Below are positions 1 to 5,217 of a stretch of 8,962 nt of DNA, in pieces. The translations under genes and the position numbers were made by a program. Source of the DNA: Thermoguttaceae bacterium. GTDB lineage: Bacteria; Planctomycetota; Planctomycetia; Pirellulales; Thermoguttaceae. Where the stretch lies: contig JAFTCU010000215.1 of the NCBI GenBank assembly GCA_017454585.1, positions 1 through 8,962 on the forward strand, read 5' to 3'. The notes under the pieces were generated by a model that had not been told where the DNA came from, searched no databases, and worked only from the letters and a program-made list of their open reading frames with translations. Each line of letters begins with the position of its first letter. Within the stretch, counting starts at the first letter, position 1.

Positions 1-1353
1 CTGGCGGATCACTGGTCGATTTGCGGGGACGACGCTTCCAGCGTCGTTTTCAGAATTTTTCCCTGCACCATTTCCAACGGCTTTTTCTGACGACGCTGGA
101 AGCGTCGTCCCCGTATTCGGCAATTCCATCGTGTAAATGTACAGATCGTCGTCGGTAAAGTTTTTCCTCATCGCGAAGACCACGGTTTTTCCATCGTCCG
201 AAACGCTTGCGTCGCAAATCATCCCTTCCGGCTGCTCGAGCAGGACCTCGTGCGTGAGCGAAAGGTCCTCATTGATCGTGATCCGGCAGAGCTGCGCGCC
301 GTTCGAGTGGATCGGTTTCAGGTCCCAAAACTGCTCGTCCGTGACGTCGAAATCCACCTCGTCCTCGCTGTGCTCGTTCCCGCCGAGGAAGTGCTTGGTG
401 TAAATGAACTGGGTCGATCTTTCGCGCAGCCAGGCCAGACGAACGAGCCGGCGCGCGGCGCAAACCTCGAGGTAAAGCGCCTTCCAGCGAGGATCCGCCC
501 CGGGGGCTTTCTCGGAGATCAACGTCCGGAGAGTTTCCTGAAACCGGGCCGAATCGGAAGCCGCGCCCGTTTCGCGGAGGGCTTTTTCGACCATTGCCCG
601 CTCAACGTCCGCGTTTTCCTGCGAGACGAAAACGTCCGAAACGTCCAGCCCGTGGTCCTGGTAAAGCCAGTCGCGCTCCATGCGCCACTTGGGAAACGCG
701 ATGTCCGGGGGATTATTGCCCGTGCAGTCCTCGGGGATCGCGTCAAAGGCCCGGACCTCGGCGATCCGGGTCTCCCAGCGGCTCCCGTCGCCGTAGAACG
801 GGTACGGCGTTTTCGCCAGGATCCCCTTCCAGATCCCGCCGGACCACCAGAATTTGTAGTCCTTCCCGTACGAGTCGTTCACTTGGACCTTCAGAAACCG
901 GGCGGGCGCCTTTTCCCATTTCACGAAAGAGCTCAGTCCCGAAAAGAGGCTGGGGAGCGCGTAATTCTCGACGATTGGGCGGAGGTCCGTCTCGCCGTGG
1001 GCGTCACCGCAGGCGTAAACCGAAAGGTTTTCCGGAAGGGCGAGGATCCAGTTATTCGCCGAAACGAAACGCAGGCCGCACACTTCGCGGGTTTCGCCCA
1101 GATCGAGCACGAACGAGCAAGTCACCGGTGCGGAACCTTTCGGCGGGACGGTCGAGTCCTTCGTCCCCGTCCGCGTGTCGTCGAGCAGATCGGCGTAAGT
1201 TGCGAGATTTCCGTCTGCCATTTTTTCGATGGACGTTTCCTCGGACGCGCACTCGCAGGGCGTCCAGATCGAGGCCGGCTGGAACTCGGCAGCGGAAAGC
1301 GAAAACGAAAAGCTCAAAAGACAAAAAACAAAAAAGAGACTATGTTTAAGCAT
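1..1353 (-). CDS. Secreted discoidin-like plus beta-propeller protein (partial; in frame with the polyferredoxin)
   Basis: An ATG at 1353, in frame with codon 475 of the upstream ORF, begins a typical signal peptide (MLKHSLFFVFCLLSFSFSLS, then AAE; cleavage near residue 22). GGTGA five bases upstream could serve as a ribosome site. Residues about 25-205 look like an F5/8 type C (discoidin) carbohydrate-binding domain: MADGNLATYA, CSFVLDLGE, ARFLKVQV and RIAEVRAFD. Residues about 220-310 are charged and helical. From about 313 (QFIYTKHFLGG) the sequence resembles the propeller of hydrazine-synthase-alpha-like planctomycete proteins, with a PD40-like blade near DDGKTVVFAMRK. After YIYTMEL the blade is interrupted by about 35 low-complexity residues (412-446) made by two copies of a palindromic repeat, then resumes with PVIRQ. 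The protein continues past the left edge. I infer an extracytoplasmic binding or enzymatic role; the substrate is unknown. Whether it is translated separately or as a fusion is open. Confidence 0.7.
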   Translation of the reverse strand, partial: MLKHSLFFVFCLLSFSFSLSAAEFQPASIWTPCECASEETSIEKMADGNLATYADLLDDTRTGTKDSTVPPKGSAPVTCSFVLDLGETREVCGLRFVSANNWILALPENLSVYACGDAHGETDLRPIVENYALPSLFSGLSSFVKWEKAPARFLKVQVNDSYGKDYKFWWSGGIWKGILAKTPYPFYGDGSRWETRIAEVRAFDAIPEDCTGNNPPDIAFPKWRMERDWLYQDHGLDVSDVFVSQENADVERAMVEKALRETGAASDSARFQETLRTLISEKAPGADPRWKALYLEVCAARRLVRLAWLRERSTQFIYTKHFLGGNEHSEDEVDFDVTDEQFWDLKPIHSNGAQLCRITINEDLSLTHEVLLEQPEGMICDASVSDDGKTVVFAMRKNFTDDDLYIYTMELPNTGTTLPASSEKAVGNGAGKNSENDAGSVVPANRPVIRQ

Positions 1354-2775
1354 GGGATTCACCAATCTTACATCCTGACTGAATAAATCATCTAAAAAGG
1401 AACTGGATGAAAAAGTCTGCTCGACGGCCGGGATGACGCGCATCACTTTGGGCTCTACCGGGCACGCGAACTGGCACGCCCCGCAGCCGATGCACAAATC
1501 GTCGTCGAATTTCGGGATCATTTTTCCTTTGAACTCAATGAGTGAAATCGCCTTGACCGGGCAGGCCTTTTCGCACTCGCCGCAGGGATCCTCGCCCGTG
1601 AACGCCCGGCAGCGCAGCGGGTCGTAGCCGCCGATCCCCAAACGGAGCGACTGCTTCGCTTTCAGGTCAATATTCTGAATGGCCCCAGTCGGGCAGATAT
1701 TCATGCACTCGCAGCAGTCCACGAGGCATTTTCCGTGGTCGTAGTTCAGGAACGGCTGGAGTGTCCCCAAAACGCCGTGCTCGCCCATGGAAAGCTCGAT
1801 CGCGTGCCCCTTGCAGACGCCGGCACACAGGCCGCAGCCAACGCAGCGCGTGCGGAATTTCTCGTACGACCACGCTCCCGGCGGGAGAACTTTGCGCTCC
1901 ACATCTGCCTTGAGTTCGTCCGGTTTTCGGCCCGCGGCGATTTTCTTCCCCAAACGCTTCGCGATGGGAAAAGTCACGAGGGAACCGAGAGCAATCAGGA
2001 CGCGGCGCCTCATCCGGGCGGGCTGCTTCGCCTGGAGTTTCTTTTTACGCGAAATGGGAAGAAGCGTCAGGGCGTTCGTTTTGCAGGCGCCGAGGCAGTC
2101 CATGCACCCCACGCAGTCGGCAGCGTCGATCGTTCCGGTTTTCGAGTCGATGCACCCGGCCTTACAGACTTTTTCACAAAGACCGCAGTGGACACAGTTC
2201 GAACGGACGCGGACCCGGAAAAGCGAGACGCGCGAGAAGATCGAGAGGATCGCGCCGACCGGGCAGAGGGAATTGCAGTACACGCGCCCCTTCCAGCGGA
2301 CCAGGATCAAAAGGAGGATGAAAAAGCCCCACGCCGCCGCGAAAACGCCAATCTCTGGCCGCCACAAATGATTCAGCATCATGACGAAATTCGAGGACGG
2401 AAGAAGCCACGTCACGGGGAAAAGCGTCCCGGAAAACGCCAAAACACAGACCAGGATCAGGACCGGGTAGCGCAGAAACTTCAGGGCGCGCGAGTAGCGG
2501 AATTTCTTCTTCAGGCGCACGTTCAGGAGGTCCTGCAAAATCCCGAGCGGGCAGAAAATGGAGCAGTAAAGCCGGCCGAAAATCAGAGTCAGGAGGAAAA
2601 ACGTCAGGATGCAAGTCAAAAGCCCGAACGAAAACGACGAAATGAGACGCACCAGGCTCGGGCCGAGCTGGAGGTGAAGCAATCTCATCGCGGGTCCCCA
2701 CCCGAAGCAGGCGGCGACGAAGCCACAGAAGAACAAAGCGGCGGCAAAAATCCGTAAAAAACGCAGATATTTCAT
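1..2775 (-). CDS. NapH/NapG-like membrane polyferredoxin, open in frame into a downstream secreted protein (3' end beyond window)
   Basis: The ATG at 2775 opens a frame with no stop to the left edge (925 codons). I checked every triplet of the lower part of this frame. Codons 1-474 are an integral membrane iron-sulphur protein: hydrophobic segments near residues 8-28, 45-68, 103-121 and 141-159; two NapH/NosR-type motifs GRLYCSIFCPLG (C71, C75) and GRVYCNSLCPVG (C167, C171); then six 4Fe-4S motifs starting at C194, C221, C311, C350, C389 and C428. Between clusters two and three lies RMRRRVLIALGSLVTFP (254-270), like the Tat or membrane segment of NapG/MauM proteins, so this could be a NapH-NapG type fusion. 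Such proteins pass electrons between quinol and periplasmic oxidoreductases; the partner here is unknown. The natural end is probably near residue 452 (VIPAVEQ), soon after the last cluster, but no stop occurs there. It has its own promoter at 2820-2848; the Shine-Dalgarno is weak (GGA 8 bases before ATG). Family is confident; the 3' boundary is not. Confidence 0.85.
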   Translation of the reverse strand, partial: MKYLRFLRIFAAALFFCGFVAACFGWGPAMRLLHLQLGPSLVRLISSFSFGLLTCILTFFLLTLIFGRLYCSIFCPLGILQDLLNVRLKKKFRYSRALKFLRYPVLILVCVLAFSGTLFPVTWLLPSSNFVMMLNHLWRPEIGVFAAAWGFFILLLILVRWKGRVYCNSLCPVGAILSIFSRVSLFRVRVRSNCVHCGLCEKVCKAGCIDSKTGTIDAADCVGCMDCLGACKTNALTLLPISRKKKLQAKQPARMRRRVLIALGSLVTFPIAKRLGKKIAAGRKPDELKADVERKVLPPGAWSYEKFRTRCVGCGLCAGVCKGHAIELSMGEHGVLGTLQPFLNYDHGKCLVDCCECMNICPTGAIQNIDLKAKQSLRLGIGGYDPLRCRAFTGEDPCGECEKACPVKAISLIEFKGKMIPKFDDDLCIGCGACQFACPVEPKVMRVIPAVEQTFSSSSFLDDLFSQDVRLVNPMLKHSLFFVFCLLSFSFSLSAAEFQPASIWTPCECASEETSIEKMADGNLATYADLLDDTRTGTKDSTVPPKGSAPVTCSFVLDLGETREVCGLRFVSANNWILALPENLSVYACGDAHGETDLRPIVENYALPSLFSGLSSFVKWEKAPARFLKVQVNDSYGKDYKFWWSGGIWKGILAKTPYPFYGDGSRWETRIAEVRAFDAIPEDCTGNNPPDIAFPKWRMERDWLYQDHGLDVSDVFVSQENADVERAMVEKALRETGAASDSARFQETLRTLISEKAPGADPRWKALYLEVCAARRLVRLAWLRERSTQFIYTKHFLGGNEHSEDEVDFDVTDEQFWDLKPIHSNGAQLCRITINEDLSLTHEVLLEQPEGMICDASVSDDGKTVVFAMRKNFTDDDLYIYTMELPNTGTTLPASSEKAVGNGAGKNSENDAGSVVPANRPVIRQ
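24..113. repeat. BIME-like pair: two palindromic elements as a 24-bp perfect inverted repeat
   Basis: Positions 24-47 and 90-113 are exact reverse complements over 24 bases and are separated by 42 bases. Each arm contains the 19-base palindrome ACGACGCTGGAAGCGTCGT (29-47 and 90-108; 8-bp arms with a 3-base loop) plus a CCCCG flank. The whole 90-bp unit equals 30 codons and stays in frame inside the propeller of the secreted protein. It adds NTGTTLPAS from one arm and NDAGSVVPA from the other. The arrangement resembles paired REP (BIME) elements, but within a gene. Confidence 0.85.
1354..1420 (-). other. Stop-less AT-rich junction between polyferredoxin and secreted protein
   Basis: On the minus strand this stretch follows the last ferredoxin motif and precedes the signal peptide at 1353. 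It is visibly richer in A and T than the coding on either side, and its translation (QTFSSSSFLDDLF, then SQDVRLVNP) has no domain character. It therefore looks like a former intergenic spacer. No TAA, TAG or TGA occurs in the polyferredoxin frame, so the two genes are joined in frame. A short open run of this length can arise by chance, and one base change at a former stop (for example TAG to CAG at the Q of VEQ) would be enough. Confidence 0.55.
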
Positions 2776-2819
2776 GGGGGATTCCGTAAGCGTGACTTGA
2801 GGCGGGACTTTATTCAGAG

Positions 2820-2848
2820 ATTTTACCCCTTCTACCCGTGAAAGTCAA
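2820..2848 (-). promoter_or_regulatory. Promoter of the polyferredoxin gene
   Basis: On the minus strand TTGACT (2843-2848; five of six matches to the -35 consensus) is followed after exactly 17 bases by TAAAAT (2820-2825; five of six to the -10 consensus). The predicted start is near 2813, about 38 bases before the ATG at 2775. It lies in the 119-base gap after flhA, so the polyferredoxin gene probably has its own transcript. Confidence 0.65.
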
Positions 2849-2894
2849 GCAGGGGACGGGGGGGAAATCCCGCTTTTTTCAGAAAATCACGGAA

Positions 2895-4598
2895 TCAAGA
2901 CTCCAGGCCCAGCATTTCCTGCTGCTGGACCTTCACGTTTTTCGGGACTTCGGCGTACGAAACCACCACGGGCTGGGGCGTGATCCCGGCCGTCAGTTCA
3001 CGAACCGCCGGACGAACTGCCGGTGAAACGAGAAGCACGGGCACGACGCCGAGCATTTCCATCTTCTGGCACTGGCGCGTCAGTAAATTAATCCATTTCC
3101 CCTGCTCTGCCGGCGTGGGGAAAAGTTTTACGGAATCGTCTGAAATCTCCGACGAAGCGGCGATCTTGGCCTCAAAATCCGGCGAAAGCGTCAGCGCTCG
3201 CAAAAGGCCGTCCGCGTCCAGATTCCGGGACGTAATGAGCCTCCCCAAAGCCGCTCGGACCGCCTCGGTCAGAAGGACCGGATTCTTCGTGCGCTGCGCC
3301 GCCCGGCCAAGCGTTTCCAGGATCCGTCCCAACGACCGGATCGGGACCCGCTCAGCAAGAAGACGCTGAAGTACTCGCTGGATTTCCTGAACGCTGAGCG
3401 TTTCCGGCACGACGTCGCGCACTGCCGCCGGCGAGGTTTTCGCCAGCTCGTCGAGCAGATTCTGCACGTCATCGTGCGTCAGGAGTTCCGGCGCAAACTG
3501 CGTCGCGAGTTCCGCCAAATGCCTCGTCAAAACCTCACCCGGCGTCCAGACCTCGTAGCCGTCCGCCTCGGCGTCATCTTTCAGGTCCGGCGAGATCCAG
3601 ACCGCCGCGCGTTTTTGGATCGGCTCGGTGGTTTTCAGCCCTTCTAGCTCACCGCCAGCGTAAGGCCCTTCGACAGCCAGAAGCGAGTCGAGCCGAAGCA
3701 CCTGCTCGGCCGCCACGGAGCCGTGGACCCGGATCCGGTAAGCGTTTCCGTCCAGATCCTCCCCGCCCGTCACCCGGACCGCCGGCATGAGGAAGCCAAA
3801 CTCCTGCGCCAGTTTCCGCCGCACGTTTTGGATCTCGTCCAGAAGATTCGGCTGCGCGGAAGATATTTCTGGCCCCTTTCCATTTAACGACGCTGGAAGC
3901 GTCGTCCCCGTATTCGTCGTCCCCGTATTCGTCGTTCCCGAATCAAGCCACGGGATCAAATCACCCCCCAATTCGAGCTGGATCGCTTCGGTCTGGATCG
4001 CCTCGGCGAGCTGAACCTCGGCGGCTTTTTTGGACTGCTCTTTGGCCGCGGCCTTGGCAGCAAGTTCGTCCTGAGCGGCCTGCAGGTCCGCCGCTTTTTT
4101 CTCATCGTTCCAAAGCATAAACGCCAGAATTTCGCACCCAACGGCGAGGATCAGAAGCGGAAGTTTGGGAAGCGGCGTAAGGGCCAGCATCGCGAGCATC
4201 CCGCCCGTCACCATGAGGGCCGCGGGACGTGAGAAAAGCTGGCGCTGGACGTCCTGAGCGAGTTTTTTCTCCCGATTGCTTCTCGTGACGAGCAAAGCCG
4301 CCCCGATCGCGACGAGGAAAGCCGGGAGTTGACTAACCAGACCGTCACCAATGGTCAGGCGCGTGTAGATCTCGGCCGTTTCCGCGACCGTATGACCGCC
4401 GGAAGTCAGACCGATCGCCATTCCGGCCACGATATTGATGAACGTGATGGCGAGACCGGCGACGGCGTCCCCGCGGACGAATTTGCTCGCGCCGTCCATC
4501 GCGCCGTAAAAATCGACTTCATCGCCGAGGGCCAGGCGTCGTTCTTTGGCTTCCTCCTGCGTGATCGCGCCGGATTGAAGTTCCGCGTCAATGGCCAT
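2895..4598 (-). CDS. flhA: FlhA flagellar export protein, C-terminal fragment
   Basis: These 567 residues start at the internal ATG two codons after an in-frame TGA. They begin MAIDAELQSGAITQEEA, the second half of the FHIPEP signature region. They include the remaining membrane segments (GDAVAGLAITFINIVAGMAIG; GDGLVSQLPAFLVAIGAALL; two more up to FMLW), a charged helical linker, and the cytoplasmic FlhA-C domain with SIRSLGR-like and KNPVLLTEAVRAALGR helices, ending with PVLLVSPAVRPAVREL and VVVSYAEVP. FlhA forms the nonameric export gate of the flagellar type III apparatus, and FlhA-C docks chaperone-substrate complexes. The linker carries an extra run of about 30 residues from a palindromic repeat, just where ordinary FlhA passes from a G-L-I-P-like motif to the D-L-L-x-R-I helix. 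The C-terminus ends at a TGA. The paralogue SctV is the alternative, less likely. Expression as a separate protein would need reinitiation or readthrough; a nonsense-mutated pseudogene or a base error are the main alternatives. Confidence 0.85.
   Translation of the reverse strand: MAIDAELQSGAITQEEAKERRLALGDEVDFYGAMDGASKFVRGDAVAGLAITFINIVAGMAIGLTSGGHTVAETAEIYTRLTIGDGLVSQLPAFLVAIGAALLVTRSNREKKLAQDVQRQLFSRPAALMVTGGMLAMLALTPLPKLPLLILAVGCEILAFMLWNDEKKAADLQAAQDELAAKAAAKEQSKKAAEVQLAEAIQTEAIQLELGGDLIPWLDSGTTNTGTTNTGTTLPASLNGKGPEISSAQPNLLDEIQNVRRKLAQEFGFLMPAVRVTGGEDLDGNAYRIRVHGSVAAEQVLRLDSLLAVEGPYAGGELEGLKTTEPIQKRAAVWISPDLKDDAEADGYEVWTPGEVLTRHLAELATQFAPELLTHDDVQNLLDELAKTSPAAVRDVVPETLSVQEIQRVLQRLLAERVPIRSLGRILETLGRAAQRTKNPVLLTEAVRAALGRLITSRNLDADGLLRALTLSPDFEAKIAASSEISDDSVKLFPTPAEQGKWINLLTRQCQKMEMLGVVPVLLVSPAVRPAVRELTAGITPQPVVVSYAEVPKNVKVQQQEMLGLES
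3887..3945. repeat. Third palindromic element with 15-base tandem repeats inside flhA
   Basis: Positions 3887-3905 are identical to the 19-base palindrome at 90-108. It is followed by GTCGTCCCCGTATTC at 3901-3915 (overlapping the palindrome end), an exact copy at 3916-3930, and a degenerate copy at 3931-3945. The unit is 15 bases, so it adds five residues each time without a frameshift: GTTNT, GTTNT and GTTLP at FlhA residues 386-400. The same flank CCCCGTATTCG follows the copy at 90-108. Confidence 0.9.
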
Positions 4599-4604
4599 TT
4601 GCTT

Positions 4605-5093
4605 TCAGGGCAGACCGTCCAGAGTGAAACGCGCGCTCACCTCACTGATTCGGCCCGCGCCTTTCGTGATCACGACGAATTGAATGATCAGAATGATGAG
4701 GAACAGAATGATCCCCACGACGAGATTTCCGGCCGTGACGAAATCACTGAACGCCTGAATGATGCGGCCGGCGGCTTCCGTTCCGTCGGTCTCCGCCCGA
4801 GAAAGGATCAGTCGGGTCGAGGCGATATTCAGCCCCAGACGAAACATCACGACCGCCAGAAGGACCGTGGGAAATGAACTGAAATCGAGCGGCTTGCGAA
4901 TAAAAACCGTCGTGAGAAGGATCAGCACGGAAAGTGTCAGGTTGAACGCGAGCAGAAAGTCCATGACCGGTGCGGGCATTGGGATCAAAATGATTCCAAT
5001 CGCCGCAATGAGCGCGCCCGGCAGAAGCAGACTCTTCCACCACGCCAAACCTTTTCCGCTTTCCACGGCTTGAACGGCACTTCCCTGGGCCAT
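4605..5093 (-). CDS. flhA: FlhA flagellar export protein, N-terminal fragment ending at in-frame TGA
   Basis: This fragment has 162 residues. I start it at the ATG at 5093 because GGAG sits six bases upstream; a TTG at 5105 is in frame but overlaps that ribosome site. It carries four membrane segments (around LLPGALIAAIGIILIPMP, VMDFLLAFNLTLSVLILLTT, FPTVLLAVVMFRLGLNIAST and LVVGIILFLIILIIQFVVI), then KGAGRISEVSARFTLDGLP of the FHIPEP signature, and stops at TGA (4605-4607). The next codons, AAG CAA ATG, continue the signature (K-Q-M-A-I-D) in the same frame. The TGA therefore replaces the glycine of P-G-K-Q; GGA to TGA is one base. With the downstream part the product would be 732 residues including that position, slightly above the usual flhA length because of the linker insert. 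No other flagellar gene is in the window. It has its own promoter at 5142-5170. Confidence 0.85.
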   Translation of the reverse strand: MAQGSAVQAVESGKGLAWWKSLLLPGALIAAIGIILIPMPAPVMDFLLAFNLTLSVLILLTTVFIRKPLDFSSFPTVLLAVVMFRLGLNIASTRLILSRAETDGTEAAGRIIQAFSDFVTAGNLVVGIILFLIILIIQFVVITKGAGRISEVSARFTLDGLP

Positions 5094-5112
5094 TACTTTC
5101 TCCAACTTTTCA

Positions 5113-5200
5113 ATTTCTGAGTGAAACGGAACGTTTTTGACATTTTAACAAATTGTTCCTTTGAAGTCCAGACCAATCTGGAAAAATTTCACTCAGAAAT
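5113..5200. promoter_or_regulatory. Perfect 14-bp inverted repeat flanking the flhA promoter (candidate operator pair)
   Basis: ATTTCTGAGTGAAA at 5113-5126 is the exact reverse complement of TTTCACTCAGAAAT at 5187-5200. Each arm is itself a short dyad, TTTC-N5-GAAA. The arms lie at about +10 to +23 and -52 to -65 of the predicted flhA start, with centres 74 bp apart, close to seven helical turns. I infer two operators for one regulator, perhaps with looping. A long-loop RNA stem or a short terminal-repeat element are alternatives. I see no target-site duplication. Confidence 0.5.
5142..5170 (-). promoter_or_regulatory. Promoter of flhA
   Basis: On the minus strand TGGACT (5165-5170; four of six to the -35 consensus) is followed after 17 bases by TAAAAT (5142-5147). 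The predicted start is near 5135, leaving a leader of about 42 bases that contains the GGAG ribosome site. The phosphoesterase gene ends at 5218, so flhA need not depend on readthrough from it. Confidence 0.55.
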
Positions 5201-5217
5201 GAAAAAATCGTTTCATG

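Noticed and set aside
250..1386. Long plus-strand open frame
   Set aside because: It is antisense to the secreted protein, whose frame gives a signal peptide and domain motifs; this one gives an Arg/Pro-rich product with no recognisable domain.
2174..2701. 175-codon minus-strand frame
   Set aside because: It is in a different frame from the clear Fe-S motifs of the polyferredoxin and has no domain signal.
1735..2757. 340-codon plus-strand frame
   Set aside because: It mirrors the Cys-rich polyferredoxin frame, has no ribosome site and encodes a compositionally biased product.
2859..2880. GGGAAATCCC followed by T-run, as a terminator
   Set aside because: The stem is only three or four pairs, and it faces the plus strand where no gene ends.
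4590..4607. Selenocysteine at the flhA TGA
   Set aside because: The position is a conserved glycine, not cysteine. The only downstream dyad is a loopless palindrome (AATGGCCATT), not a SECIS-like hairpin.
5113..5200. Miniature transposon with 14-bp terminal repeats
   Set aside because: There is no flanking duplication and a good promoter fills the interior, so an operator pair explains it better.
5199..5216. ATGAAA/TTTCAT hairpin after the phosphoesterase stop
   Set aside because: The stem is six mostly A-T pairs without a clear U-tract, too weak to call a terminator.
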